Source: an uncultured Saprospiraceae bacterium (lineage in GTDB: Bacteria; Bacteroidota; Bacteroidia; Chitinophagales; Saprospiraceae). Taken from it: a stretch of 64,000 nt of DNA. The translations under genes were made by a program, and so were the position numbers. The notes under the pieces were generated by a model, which worked only from the letters and a program-made list of their open reading frames with translations, had not been told where the DNA came from and made no database searches. The stretch spans positions 310,001-374,000 of the forward strand of contig CALIAU010000001.1 of NCBI GenBank assembly GCA_938045585.1, given 5' to 3'. Numbering within the stretch: the stretch's first letter is position 1; each line of letters opens with the position of its first letter. Shown piece after piece: positions 8,581 through 17,472 of this stretch.

Positions 8581-9429
8581 ATGACTTTTCAAAAAAAAGC
8601 AAATATTCCAAATCTGCCGTCGGGCAATTTCGTTAAATATCTAATCTACGGCTTCTTATTATTGATGCTCTTCTCTATTCTAACTAAATCTGTATTCGTA
8701 ACCATTCCTCCTGGTCATAGAGGTGTGCTTTTTGAAAGATTTGGTGGTGGAGTTGTAACAGATAAAGTCTACGATGAAGGATTCAATATTGTTGCACCAT
8801 GGAACACTATGGACATCTATGATGTGAGAATCAATGAAGGATTCGAAAAAATGGACGTACTATCAAAAAATGGTCTTTCTATTGCAGTAGAGCTCTCCTA
8901 TAGATATAATCCTGCAACAAACTCATTAGGATTGTTGCATAAGAACATTGGGAAAGGATATGTGGAACGAATTATTAATCCAGAAATTAGATCTGCGACC
9001 AGAGAGGTAATTGGTAAGTATCTTCCAGAAGAATTGTATTCTACCAAAAGAGAAGCAATTCAAGATGAAATCTATCAAACTACGAAAAAAGCAATCGAAG
9101 CAAAGTTTGTAAACTTAGATGCTGTATTGATACGTTCGGTAGAACTACCGGTAACCTTAAAAGATGCGATTGAACAGAAGTTGAAAGAAGAACAGCTATC
9201 GTTTCAGTATGAATTTAAGTTAGATAGAGAACGTAAAGAAGCAGAAAGAAAAATTATTGAAGCACAAGCGAAAGCAGATGCGAACAGAATATTGAATGCC
9301 TCACTGACAGATAAAATTTTACAGGACAAAGGGATTGAAGCTACTCTTGAATTAGCACAATCGCCTAACAGTAAAGTAGTCATTGTTGGAGGTGAAGGAG
9401 GTGGATTACCACTTATTCTAAACAACTAA
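8581..9429 (+). CDS. Prohibitin-like SPFH/Band 7 membrane protein
   Basis: 282 aa. One membrane segment (about residues 20-40) precedes the SPFH domain (FVTIPPGHRGVLFERFGG, about 42-59, through about 210) and a charged coiled-coil tail (KEAERKIIEAQAKADANR, about 220-237). It resembles eukaryotic and bacterial prohibitins, which form oligomeric membrane scaffolds and modulate AAA proteases such as FtsH. A second, QmcA-like SPFH protein is at 59430. It is separated from GT9 by 50 bp and ends at a strong terminator. Confidence 0.9.
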   Translation: MTFQKKANIPNLPSGNFVKYLIYGFLLLMLFSILTKSVFVTIPPGHRGVLFERFGGGVVTDKVYDEGFNIVAPWNTMDIYDVRINEGFEKMDVLSKNGLSIAVELSYRYNPATNSLGLLHKNIGKGYVERIINPEIRSATREVIGKYLPEELYSTKREAIQDEIYQTTKKAIEAKFVNLDAVLIRSVELPVTLKDAIEQKLKEEQLSFQYEFKLDRERKEAERKIIEAQAKADANRILNASLTDKILQDKGIEATLELAQSPNSKVVIVGGEGGGLPLILNN

Positions 9430-9447
9430 GAGAACTAAGAATAGATT

Positions 9448-9480
9448 AAAAAAAGGCACTACTCAGTAGTGCCTTTTTTT
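9448..9480. terminator. Bidirectional terminator between convergent SPFH and VOC genes
   Basis: A perfect 8-bp GC-rich stem GGCACTAC / GTAGTGCC with a 3-nt loop (TCA) is extended by A7 on the left and T7 on the right, so it works for either strand. The minus-strand stop codon of the VOC gene (9459-9461) lies inside the hairpin. Confidence 0.9.
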
Positions 9481-9887
9481 GTCTTTTCATATTCGTCTAA
9501 GAAACTGTCCACCGGCTCCCATAGTTCGATCTTATTTCCATCTGGATCTAAAATGTGAACGAATTTGCCATACTCAAAAGATTCAATCTCGTTCAGGATT
9601 GTAACTCCTTCTTTTTTTAATTCTCTAACTAACCATTCAATATCTTCAACGCGGTAATTAATCATGAATTCCTGTTTGGAAGGATCAAAGTAATTACTTT
9701 CTTTGTTCATGACACTCCATTGTAAGTATCCACGGACATTTGGATTGTCATCTGCTCTGAATGGAAAGGTACAACCCCATTTGTCTACAGCTAAACCAAG
9801 ATGCTTTGCATACCAAGATTTAATAGAGTCTGGTGTTTTGGATTTAAAAAATACACCACCAATGCCGGTTACTCTTTTTTTTGTCAT
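9459..9887 (-). CDS. VOC (glyoxalase/bleomycin-resistance) superfamily protein
   Basis: 142 aa from an ATG at 9887 (MTKKRVTGIGGVFFKSKTP). A longer reading from 9920 would overlap the upstream gene by 23 bp and adds residues not typical of the family. Two beta-alpha-beta-beta-beta halves are visible, the second ending KFVHILDPDGNKIELWEP, the usual metal-ligand strand (Glu) of glyoxalase-fold proteins. Substrate is unknown; glyoxalase-like or dioxygenase-like functions are possible. It is the last gene of a cvpA-hypothetical-VOC run. Confidence 0.85.
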   Translation of the reverse strand: MTKKRVTGIGGVFFKSKTPDSIKSWYAKHLGLAVDKWGCTFPFRADDNPNVRGYLQWSVMNKESNYFDPSKQEFMINYRVEDIEWLVRELKKEGVTILNEIESFEYGKFVHILDPDGNKIELWEPVDSFLDEYEKTKKGTTE

Positions 9888-9897
9888 TGTTCTAAAT

Positions 9898-10497
9898 TTA
9901 GTTATCAAATAGTTGTTCAAGTAAATCTATAAATGACTGAGGTGATTTATAGTTTCTATCACTATACGTGTTAGCCTTAATTAAAAACCGGTGTGCTTGG
10001 TCATTTAAAAAACTGAGTTGGATAGTAATGTTTCCATACAACTGTTCGGCAGGCAGGCTTTTGCTCAAGCGAAAAGAAGGTTTATAGTAATGCAAATAGT
10101 CAGTAGAAATATCTGAATTTTGTTGAATCGTTTCTGCTGCAGCATATTGCTTGATATAGCGCAGCTCCTTGAGTTTGTTTACACGAGACTGCAGATATAT
10201 CGACCATTGTAATTCTGTGAATTTTGACCTGCCTAGGTCTATTGCTATCCCTTCAACGCCATTGCTTTTAATATAATGAAATTGATCATTTGTGCCAGAT
10301 GCACGTACAACATTCTGTGTGTTTTCTATGATGTATTGAGAAAAGTCGGAATACAGTTGTTTAGATAAAATCACATAATCTGCCTCTGAAAGTTGAATGT
10401 CTTTAATTTCCTCTGAAATCAGTTTTTTCTTTTGAGACTTGTTGCGCTTGCTAATTTGTTGCGTTAGCTTTTCAAGAAATTTTAGATTAAATATCAT
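9898..10497 (-). CDS. Hypothetical protein downstream of cvpA
   Basis: 199 aa, Lys/Gln-rich N-terminus, no signal peptide or membrane segment, mixed alpha/beta composition. No family is recognised. Its ATG shares one base with the stop of the CvpA gene (TAATG at 10499-10495), so it is translationally coupled to it, and the VOC gene follows 10 bp later. The coupling suggests a joint envelope or septation role, but nothing in the protein itself shows this. Confidence 0.6.
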   Translation of the reverse strand: MIFNLKFLEKLTQQISKRNKSQKKKLISEEIKDIQLSEADYVILSKQLYSDFSQYIIENTQNVVRASGTNDQFHYIKSNGVEGIAIDLGRSKFTELQWSIYLQSRVNKLKELRYIKQYAAAETIQQNSDISTDYLHYYKPSFRLSKSLPAEQLYGNITIQLSFLNDQAHRFLIKANTYSDRNYKSPQSFIDLLEQLFDN

Positions 10498-11057
10498 TAG
10501 CCATCCTGTTCAGTATGTAAGGATTCTCCCTTTTCTTTAATGCCATCCATCGTTTCAAGCATTTTTTCCCAGAAATCACTAAAAACAGGCTTAACCGTTG
10601 CGAATAGATTTTGGGAGTGTTCGGGAAGGGTGCTCAGCAATGGATAGGTCTTAGAACTAGCAAGGGTGTCTTCTCCAATAACCTTTAATTTGTTTACACC
10701 CCAAATACCATAACTCAAAATTAAGCTGTAGAATAAGGCCATCAAGGCACCGCCTAATAATTTATTTACAACATTTATATTCACCACCTTCATGAGTGAT
10801 TCCAGTTTCTTACCCACAAACCGTATAAGTAGCATGATGAGAAAGAAAGTTGCAATAAATCCTATTATAAAAACTAAAGATGCATTTAATGGAAGTATAC
10901 CCTCTAATATATTGATAACCATAGGGGAGAGCTTTAAAGCTGCTACGATCGCTATGAGTATGGAAAGGGTATCGAACACAGTTTTAATCAATCCTTTGGA
11001 ATATCCTGCGTAAAGTCCTAATCCTACTATAATCAAAGTAATTATGTCAATTATCAT
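10497..11057 (-). CDS. CvpA family inner-membrane protein
   Basis: 186 aa with four membrane segments (about residues 5-24, 28-48, 62-84, 102-124) and a C-terminal soluble tail. The start MIIDIITLIIVGLGLYAGYSKG and the G-x-x-K-G-L pattern are typical of CvpA, which in E. coli is needed for colicin V production and which supports envelope integrity elsewhere. It is the first gene of a three-gene operon. Confidence 0.82.
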   Translation of the reverse strand: MIIDIITLIIVGLGLYAGYSKGLIKTVFDTLSILIAIVAALKLSPMVINILEGILPLNASLVFIIGFIATFFLIMLLIRFVGKKLESLMKVVNINVVNKLLGGALMALFYSLILSYGIWGVNKLKVIGEDTLASSKTYPLLSTLPEHSQNLFATVKPVFSDFWEKMLETMDGIKEKGESLHTEQDG

Positions 11058-11233
11058 TTCGTTTCTTGTTAAAGTATGCTTAAAGTGTGCAATTTCAGCT
11101 AATTATATTAGAATATTGTCGTCTTAGCAGAAATATTCGATCAACAATTGCTGTTAATTATACAAGTAGCTGAAAAACAATTGGTTTAATATCATTTTAT
11201 AACTATATTTATTATTCATTGGGGACTATACAC

Positions 11234-11734
11234 ATGCATACAATTAATAAAATCTCATGCCTGATGATGTTTATTGCTTTAAGCTTTAGCATCAAAGCAC
11301 AACCTGCATCATCTCAGGATGTAGTTCTTCCGAAAGTATTTATAATTGGAGAATATGAACGTGTCTATGAAGATATGGTCTTAGAATGTAATAGCCATTT
11401 GCTTAATGTTTGTGAAGGCTCCATGGATGATGCATACAATCTTTGGTTGACCATGCTTAGCGAAATTGAAGTATATGCAAAAGAGAAAAACTTCGATATA
11501 AATGGTGTAAAGATGTGGATAACAGCATACTGGAATCAGGATGGTACGTTGAAGCATTTAGTCTATTACCCAAAACCCTCATCTAGAAATATGGATTTTG
11601 AAAAATTATCAGAATTTTTAGATGACTTTACAGAGTCCTATACATTACCAAAGACGCATAGTAAGTGCTTTTCCCATTATGGAAGTGCATCCTTTCCAAC
11701 ATTTGCGAAAATGTATATTAATAACGGCAACTAG
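11234..11734 (+). CDS. Secreted protein of unknown function
   Basis: 166 aa from ATG at 11234 (MHTINKISCLMMFIALSFSIKAQ, a clear signal peptide). A TTG at 11219 would add five residues and is less likely. The mature part is short, acidic and has two Cys (LECNSHLLNVCEG), possibly a disulfide. The middle resembles the small TonB-C-like or energy-transducer-like domains of Bacteroidota (INGVKMWITAYWNQDGTLKH), but the match is weak. It precedes lolA by 76 bp. Confidence 0.65.
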   Translation: MHTINKISCLMMFIALSFSIKAQPASSQDVVLPKVFIIGEYERVYEDMVLECNSHLLNVCEGSMDDAYNLWLTMLSEIEVYAKEKNFDINGVKMWITAYWNQDGTLKHLVYYPKPSSRNMDFEKLSEFLDDFTESYTLPKTHSKCFSHYGSASFPTFAKMYINNGN

Positions 11735-11810
11735 TCTACTTAACTAATCTTTAAGAGAATTCCAAGTAACTAATATTAGGGTATCGCTGTCTTAATAGAA
11801 ACCATAAATT

Positions 11811-12458
11811 ATGGGAAAATTTGTACTATCATATATCTTCTTATGTCTTAGTCTAGCTTTGACAGCACAAGAAGTCTCAGGTCCAGAAGCACAAAAGTTA
11901 ATGCAGGAGCTTTCTAAGAAAATGGATAGCTACGAAAGCATGCGCGTAGACTTTGCAATGAATATTTTGGTGCCAGGAGAGGATGAGTCCATAGAAAAAG
12001 GCTACCTCATTCAGCAAAAAGAAAATTTTGTATTCGATTTAGAATCTCAAACTATTTATTCTGATGGCTCAGCAGTATGGGTTCATATCAAGGACGATCA
12101 AGAAGTACAGATAAATGATCCAGATTTTGGAGATGATGGCAGTTTAATGTCGCCTGGTCAGGTAATGCGCTTGTACGAGACAGAGGATTTTATCTATGAT
12201 ATTGTAAATGAGGATAAGAATAAGGTAGAGATCGAATTTAAACCAACAGACGATTTGTCTGATTATACTAAACTGAGACTTACAGTAAACGCTGGTCAAA
12301 CTCAGTTAGAAAAGATAGAAATGTTTTACAAGGATGGAATGCGCATAATTATGAGTATCTCTGATTTTGTAAGCAATGATAATTATACGCCTGATACGTT
12401 TAGGTTTGACGCTTCTGCGTTTCCTGGGGTATATGTTGAAGATCTGAGAATAGATTAG
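11811..12458 (+). CDS. lolA: LolA-like outer membrane lipoprotein carrier
   Basis: 215 aa. Signal peptide (MGKFVLSYIFLCLSLALTAQ) followed by the LolA half-barrel: helix QKLMQELSKKMDSYESMRVDF, strands with KGYLIQQKENFVFDL, SDGSAVWVH, and the C-terminal DNYTPDTFRFDASAFPGVYV. LolA shuttles lipoproteins through the periplasm from LolCDE to the outer membrane. The length matches Bacteroidota LolA. A strong terminator follows. Confidence 0.88.
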   Translation: MGKFVLSYIFLCLSLALTAQEVSGPEAQKLMQELSKKMDSYESMRVDFAMNILVPGEDESIEKGYLIQQKENFVFDLESQTIYSDGSAVWVHIKDDQEVQINDPDFGDDGSLMSPGQVMRLYETEDFIYDIVNEDKNKVEIEFKPTDDLSDYTKLRLTVNAGQTQLEKIEMFYKDGMRIIMSISDFVSNDNYTPDTFRFDASAFPGVYVEDLRID

Positions 12459-12497
12459 AACCTAAATATTCTCTACCATTACCGATTTTTCAACCTG

Positions 12498-12530
12498 AGC
12501 GATTCTGGAACCTACAGAATCGCTTTTTTT
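12498..12530 (+). terminator. Intrinsic terminator after lolA
   Basis: A perfect 9-bp stem GCGATTCTG / CAGAATCGC (12499-12507 with 12515-12523), 7-nt loop, followed by T7. It lies 40 bp past the lolA stop. Confidence 0.92.
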
Positions 12531-12579
12531 ATATGAAAGAATATAGGCCTTTGCATAAAACAGTTTTGTTCCTATTCAC

Positions 12580-12587
12580 TACATTTG
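12580..12587 (+). promoter_or_regulatory. -7 element immediately upstream of the GH3 gene
   Basis: TACATTTG is an exact TAnnTTTG match ending only 3 nt before the ATG at 12591. If used, the transcript would be leaderless or nearly so. No TTTG is seen at the standard 19-21 nt distance (candidates sit 11 and 26 nt away). Confidence 0.35.
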
Positions 12588-12590
12588 GGT

Positions 12591-14099
12591 ATGCTGAAGT
12601 CTATTCTTACTTTACCAGTATCTAAGTTTCTGTCCAGTGCAGTCAAGTCCAAAGCAAGTACTGCTGTCCAAGACCAGGAAGCTCTTTTCCATTCCTTGAT
12701 CTTTCAAGCAAAGGATACTGATTTTGGAAGGGACCATCGCTTTGACAAAATAAAATCATACGCAGAATTTAAAGAGCGTGTATCTATAAGAGACTACGAA
12801 CAGCTGAGACCCTATTTTGATAAGGTAGTGAATAATGAGCCTGATATTCTTTGGCCAGGCCTGCCAAAATATTTCGCAAAAACCTCTGGAACAACCTCCG
12901 GCGTGAAGTATATCCCAATTACAAAACAGAGTATGCCGCATCATATTGAAACAGCACGAGATGCTCTTTTTAATTATATGGCGATTACTGGTACGAATAG
13001 AATAATGAATGGAAAGTTGACCTTTCTTTCTGGTTCCCCCGTTTTGTCAACCACAGGTGCAATCGCTACTGGTAGACTTTCAGGAATAGTCAACCATGAA
13101 GTACCCTCCTGGTTGCAGAAAAACTACGTACCTAGTTTTGAAACAAATTGCATTGAACCCTGGGAGGCTAAGGTGGAGAAAATTGTGGAAGAAACAGCAG
13201 CGCAAGATTTACGCCTCATCTCAGGTATTCCTCCATGGGTGCAGATGTATTTTGAACGATTATTAGACTTCACGGGTAAATCCACGATTAAAGAAATATT
13301 CCCCAATTTCGAACTCTTCATTTTTGGAGGGGTTGATTATGAGCCCTATAGAGCGCGCTTGGATGCATTAATTGGAGAACGTATTCATACCCTAGAAACC
13401 TATCCAGCCTCAGAAGGCTTCTTCGCCTTCCAAGATAAGGTGACGCATGAGGGATTGCTCTTGCAAACATCCAATGGGATTTTCTATGAGTTTGTTCCCG
13501 TAGAAGAAATCTTTGATGATAATCCTACCCGATTAAAGATGCAAGAAGTCGAACTAGGAGTAAACTACGCTATTATTCTAAATACAGACGCAGGACTCTG
13601 GGCGTACAATATTGGGGACACAGTTAAGTTTGTATCGAAAGACCCATATAGATTAGTTGTTACTGGTAGAGTAAAACATTTTATCTCTGCCTTTGGTGAA
13701 CACGTCATTGCCAAAGAAGTGGAAACAGCCATGATTGAAACCTGTAAGCGTTTTGCTGCAAGTATAGTAGAGTTTACTGTAGCTCCCAATGTGAATCCTG
13801 CAAATGGCTCTCTGCCGTATCATGAATGGTTTATTGAATTTGAACAAGTTCCAGAAAATCTCAGCCAGTTTGCCCAGGTTCTTGATAGTAATATGGTGCA
13901 GCAGAACATATATTATGAGGATTTAATCGCAGGTGGCATCCTCAAACCATTGGAAATAAGACCCCTTAAAAAGTCGGCATTTAGAAAATATATGGATAGT
14001 ATAGGTAAACTGGGAGGCCAAAACAAGGTGCCTCGCCTGTCAAATGATAGGAAGATTGCCAACATATTGGACAATTTGAACGTTTTAGAGCATATATAA
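12591..14099 (+). CDS. GH3 family acyl-acid amido synthetase-like protein
   Basis: 502 aa from ATG at 12591. The phosphate-binding loop FAKTSGTTSGVKYIPIT (about residues 99-115) and the later ETYPASEGFFAFQ and GLWAYNIGDTVKF blocks are the three ATP/AMP motifs of the GH3 branch of the ANL adenylating superfamily. Plant GH3 proteins conjugate amino acids to auxin or jasmonate. Bacterial members are common in Bacteroidota but their substrates are unknown. The length is typical of bacterial members. It is followed by the bamD operon, whose own promoter starts after this gene. Confidence 0.88.
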   Translation: MLKSILTLPVSKFLSSAVKSKASTAVQDQEALFHSLIFQAKDTDFGRDHRFDKIKSYAEFKERVSIRDYEQLRPYFDKVVNNEPDILWPGLPKYFAKTSGTTSGVKYIPITKQSMPHHIETARDALFNYMAITGTNRIMNGKLTFLSGSPVLSTTGAIATGRLSGIVNHEVPSWLQKNYVPSFETNCIEPWEAKVEKIVEETAAQDLRLISGIPPWVQMYFERLLDFTGKSTIKEIFPNFELFIFGGVDYEPYRARLDALIGERIHTLETYPASEGFFAFQDKVTHEGLLLQTSNGIFYEFVPVEEIFDDNPTRLKMQEVELGVNYAIILNTDAGLWAYNIGDTVKFVSKDPYRLVVTGRVKHFISAFGEHVIAKEVETAMIETCKRFAASIVEFTVAPNVNPANGSLPYHEWFIEFEQVPENLSQFAQVLDSNMVQQNIYYEDLIAGGILKPLEIRPLKKSAFRKYMDSIGKLGGQNKVPRLSNDRKIANILDNLNVLEHI

Positions 14100-14145
14100 G
14101 CCTCAGTTAAATATATCTTATATAGCAAAACTTAGGCAGTACACT

Positions 14146-14177
14146 ATTGTATATTCTTCCTATAATATTTACCTTCG
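14146..14177 (+). promoter_or_regulatory. Promoter for the bamD-rpoZ-coaBC operon
   Basis: ATTG (14146-14149), a 20-nt spacer and TACCTTCG (14170-14177) fit the Bacteroidota -33/-7 pattern with one mismatch in each box. The bamD ATG is 12 nt further on, giving a very short leader. Confidence 0.5.
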
Positions 14178-14188
14178 TGGGCTCTAAA

Positions 14189-14989
14189 ATGAAAAATTTC
14201 TCAATAATCATACTATGTTTCCTCATTCTGTCCTCTTGTAAGACGGAATTTGAAAAGATTCGTACCAGTAACGATCCAGAAAGGATCTTTAATGCAGCGA
14301 ACAAGTACTATGAGAATGGGGATTATATGAAAGCGCAGACTATGTACGAATTGGTTATTCCATTCTACAGAGGGAAAGAAGCGGCAGAGGATCTCTTTTA
14401 CAATTATGCCTATACACATTATAACACAGGACAATATATCTTAGCAAATCACTATTTCAAGTCATTTGCAAAAACATTTTACAATAGTCCTAATAGAGAA
14501 GAATGTGAATTCATGGCTGCTTTCTCCAATGTACAGCTTAGCCCAAATCATAAACTAGATCAAAGTTATTCTCAGACTGCTATTGAAGAATTACAGCAAT
14601 TCACAAATAGATACCCCGAGAGCGATCGCGTGCAAGAATGCAATGATCTTATTGATGAGATACGCTTAAAGTTAGAAACGAAAGCGTTTGAACAAGGGCA
14701 ACTCTACTATAATCTAAATGAATATCTCTCTGCTATATCAGCCTTTGACAATATGATCAAAGATTTCCCTGATACCAAAAGAGCAGCTGAAGTCAGATAC
14801 CTTGTACTAAAGTCTAGCTATGAATGGGCTAAAAAAAGTATCTACACAAAGAGAGAAGAGAGATATAATGAAACTTTAAAGCGATTTAAACAGTTTAAAA
14901 CAAAGCATGCTAGGTCTGAGTACTTTAAGGATGCACAGGAAATAGAAAAGAAAACATTAGAAGCATTAAAAATCATATCGAATGTCTGA
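14189..14989 (+). CDS. bamD: Outer membrane assembly factor BamD
   Basis: 266 aa from ATG at 14189; the lipoprotein signal MKNFSIIILCFLILSSCKTE begins there, with lipobox Cys17, and a longer upstream reading would spoil the signal. The rest is five TPR-like helical pairs (for example NAANKYYENGDYMKAQTMYE, then AFEQGQLYYNLNEYLSAISA). BamD is the essential lipoprotein partner of BamA in folding beta-barrel proteins into the outer membrane. It overlaps the next gene by 8 bp, an order conserved in the phylum. Confidence 0.92.
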   Translation: MKNFSIIILCFLILSSCKTEFEKIRTSNDPERIFNAANKYYENGDYMKAQTMYELVIPFYRGKEAAEDLFYNYAYTHYNTGQYILANHYFKSFAKTFYNSPNREECEFMAAFSNVQLSPNHKLDQSYSQTAIEELQQFTNRYPESDRVQECNDLIDEIRLKLETKAFEQGQLYYNLNEYLSAISAFDNMIKDFPDTKRAAEVRYLVLKSSYEWAKKSIYTKREERYNETLKRFKQFKTKHARSEYFKDAQEIEKKTLEALKIISNV

Positions 14990-15335
14990 TATCAAAACAA
15001 AAGTTCAAGGAATAGACCCAAATCTTAAAGCAAGAGATATTGTGGAGTTAGCAGGTGTTACCGGAAACATCTATGAAGCTTTAGCGATAATCAGAAGAAG
15101 GGCAAGATTACTCTCTAAAGATATAAAGCACGAATTGCATAAGAAATTAGAAGAGTTTGCTGTTACACCTGATGCGATTGAAGAAATCCATGAGAACAAA
15201 GAGCAAATTGAAATTTCAAAATTCTATGAAAGATTGCCTAACCCAACTGTAATTGCTACAGGTGAGTTTTTAGAAGGCGAACTGGAATACAGATACAGAG
15301 TAAGAGAGGAAAACGAATTTGAAGGTAACTCTTAG
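14982..15335 (+). CDS. rpoZ: RNA polymerase omega subunit, Bacteroidota type
   Basis: 117 aa. The block ARDIVELAGVTGNIYEALAII (about residues 17-37), then RRRARLLSKDIKHELHKKL, corresponds to the conserved omega motif that wraps the beta-prime C-terminus; the C-terminal extension FYERLPNPTVIATGEFLEGE is characteristic of Bacteroidota omega. It assists RNA polymerase assembly. Its ATG lies inside the 3' end of bamD. The bamD-rpoZ-coaBC order supports the call. Confidence 0.87.
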   Translation: MSDIKTKVQGIDPNLKARDIVELAGVTGNIYEALAIIRRRARLLSKDIKHELHKKLEEFAVTPDAIEEIHENKEQIEISKFYERLPNPTVIATGEFLEGELEYRYRVREENEFEGNS

Positions 15336-15350
15336 ACCTTAAATTCTCCC

Positions 15351-16547
15351 ATGTCAGTTTTAAAGGATAAAAAAATACTACTTGCAGTAACAGGTAGTAT
15401 TGCAGTTTATAAGAGTCTGCTCTTAACGCGCTTGCTTATTAAGCAGGGAGCCCAAGTGCAAGTGCTTATGACACCCACGGCAACAAAATTTGTATCCGCC
15501 TTATCCTTTTCTACACTTTCAAAAAATGACGTACATACCAGTGTTGTAGATGGTGATTCATGGAATAACCATGTGGATATGGGTCTATGGGCTGATGTCC
15601 TATTAGTTGCTCCCTGTACTGCCACAAGTTTGGCAAAAATGGCACAGGGAATTGCTGATACAATTGTAACTGCGGTATACCTTTCAGCGAAATGTCCTGT
15701 TATGATTGCACCAGCCATGGACAGAGATATGTGGTTACATCCCGCAACCAAGAGTAATCTTGAAACGCTTCGCTCTTATGGCAACGATATTATTCCTGTA
15801 GGCTCAGGCGAACTAGCAAGTGGTTTGCATGGAGAAGGAAGAATGGCAGAGCCTGAAGATATTGTTAGCTATTTGGACAAACATTTCAAAAAAAAAGCGG
15901 ACTTAGCAAATAAGACGATACTCATTACAGCTGGACCCACCTATGAAGCAATAGATCCGGTACGGTTTATCGGCAATCATAGCTCAGGAAAAATGGGTAT
16001 GGCCTTGGCAGAAGAATGTGCTGAACGGGGCGCTACAGTAGAATTAGTCTTGGGTCCAAGCGCCTTAGATAGCCAAACAACAGGCATCCATATACATCGT
16101 GTCAATTCAGCGGCCCAAATGTTAGAAATGGCCGAATCTAAGTATGAACATGCAGATGTGGCAATATTTGCAGCCGCAGTTGCAGATTATAGACCCAAGG
16201 CAGCAGCAAGCGAGAAAATAAAGAAGAATGATGCCGAAATGGCCCTAACTCTTGAAAAAACAGAGGATATTGCTAAGACTTTAGGTCAAAGAAAGCGCGG
16301 AAATCAGATAAATATTGGATTTGCCTTAGAAACAAGCAATGAATTAGAGTACGCAAAGGGTAAACTGCAAAAGAAAAACTTCGATTTTATCGTTCTAAAT
16401 TCATTAAGGGATAAAGGAGCAGGGTTTAAACACGACACAAACAAGGTTAAAATCGTAGGAATTGGCGATGAAATCCTTGAATATGCTCTGAAATCTAAAA
16501 AAGAAGTCGCTGTTGATATCATCGACAATTTGCTAAGTTTGTTTTGA
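15351..16547 (+). CDS. coaBC: Bifunctional phosphopantothenoylcysteine decarboxylase/synthetase
   Basis: 398 aa. The N-terminal CoaC flavoprotein domain (about residues 5-180; start KILLAVTGSIAVYKS, FMN-binding HVDMGLWADVLLVAPCTATS, PAMDRDMW) is fused to the CoaB synthetase domain (about 187-395; ILITAGPTYEAIDPVRFIGN then HSSGKMG). Together they add Cys to phosphopantothenate and decarboxylate it to phosphopantetheine in CoA synthesis. Length and domain order are standard. It starts 15 bp after rpoZ. Confidence 0.96.
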   Translation: MSVLKDKKILLAVTGSIAVYKSLLLTRLLIKQGAQVQVLMTPTATKFVSALSFSTLSKNDVHTSVVDGDSWNNHVDMGLWADVLLVAPCTATSLAKMAQGIADTIVTAVYLSAKCPVMIAPAMDRDMWLHPATKSNLETLRSYGNDIIPVGSGELASGLHGEGRMAEPEDIVSYLDKHFKKKADLANKTILITAGPTYEAIDPVRFIGNHSSGKMGMALAEECAERGATVELVLGPSALDSQTTGIHIHRVNSAAQMLEMAESKYEHADVAIFAAAVADYRPKAAASEKIKKNDAEMALTLEKTEDIAKTLGQRKRGNQINIGFALETSNELEYAKGKLQKKNFDFIVLNSLRDKGAGFKHDTNKVKIVGIGDEILEYALKSKKEVAVDIIDNLLSLF

Positions 16548-16563
16548 TAAAAGTAATTAAAGA

Positions 16564-17466
16564 ATGAAGTACGTATTTGTTTTATTTCTCTCTACACTGA
16601 TAGCTAGTAACATTGTTGCACAAGAATTAAATGTAAAGGTGAATGTGCAAACACCTAAACTGAAGATTACAGATCCAGTCATCTTTGAATCTTTTGAAAG
16701 AAATGTGACTAACTTCTTTAATCAGACAAAATGGACTGATGAAGAATTTGAACCGGAAGAACGTATTGAAGCAAACATGCAGATTACGATCGTGGACGAA
16801 TTAGATTCAGAAAATTTTGTGGCAGATATCTGGTTCACAAGTATAAGGCCAGTGTACAATAGCAATTACCAAACGCAGATGCTAAATCATATCGATAAGG
16901 GTATTTCATTTACCTATAGAGCTCAGCAACAAATAGAAAACAGTAAAACTACTTTTGTCGATAACCTTTCATCCATCCTGACGTTTTATGCATACATTAT
17001 TATTGCAATGGATTATGATTCATTTTCTCCTCTAGGTGGAGACCCATATTTTAGGGTTGCGCAAAATGTATTATCTGATGTGCCAACAACTGTATCAGAC
17101 GGTGATAAGGCATGGCAGGCTGTGGGTGGTGGTAACAGAAACCGCTACTGGTTATTAGAAAATATGATGAATCCTAGGTCTAAGGATTATAGACAGGCAT
17201 TATATACCTATCATAGACAGGCCTTAGATAAAATGCACACAGATTCTGATGCAGCAAAAACAAATATTATTGCTTCCATAGAAACAATTCAACAGTTAGA
17301 AAGAACGAACCCTAACTCCATGATTGTACAGATGTTTACAGATTCTAAGAGAGGAGAAATTATTGAAATCTTTAAAGAAGCAACCAAGGAAGATCAGAAT
17401 GAGGTGTTTAGACTCATGTCCTATATAGATCCAGCAAGAGCTTCAGATTACGGAATATTTAAATAA
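16564..17466 (+). CDS. DUF4835 family secreted protein
   Basis: 300 aa with a signal peptide (MKYVFVLFLSTLIASNIVAQ). The order and segments (VQTPKLKITDPVIFESFERN; NHIDKGISFTYRAQQQI; GGDPYFRVAQNV; QAVGGGNRNRYWLLENMMNP) are those of the DUF4835 family, which follows coaBC in many Bacteroidota. Some databases link this family to type IX secretion (PorD); I recall this association but cannot verify it here. It probably acts in the periplasm or outer membrane. It is 16 bp from coaBC and 6 bp from purN. Confidence 0.85.
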   Translation: MKYVFVLFLSTLIASNIVAQELNVKVNVQTPKLKITDPVIFESFERNVTNFFNQTKWTDEEFEPEERIEANMQITIVDELDSENFVADIWFTSIRPVYNSNYQTQMLNHIDKGISFTYRAQQQIENSKTTFVDNLSSILTFYAYIIIAMDYDSFSPLGGDPYFRVAQNVLSDVPTTVSDGDKAWQAVGGGNRNRYWLLENMMNPRSKDYRQALYTYHRQALDKMHTDSDAAKTNIIASIETIQQLERTNPNSMIVQMFTDSKRGEIIEIFKEATKEDQNEVFRLMSYIDPARASDYGIFK

Positions 17467-17472
17467 GAGCTA

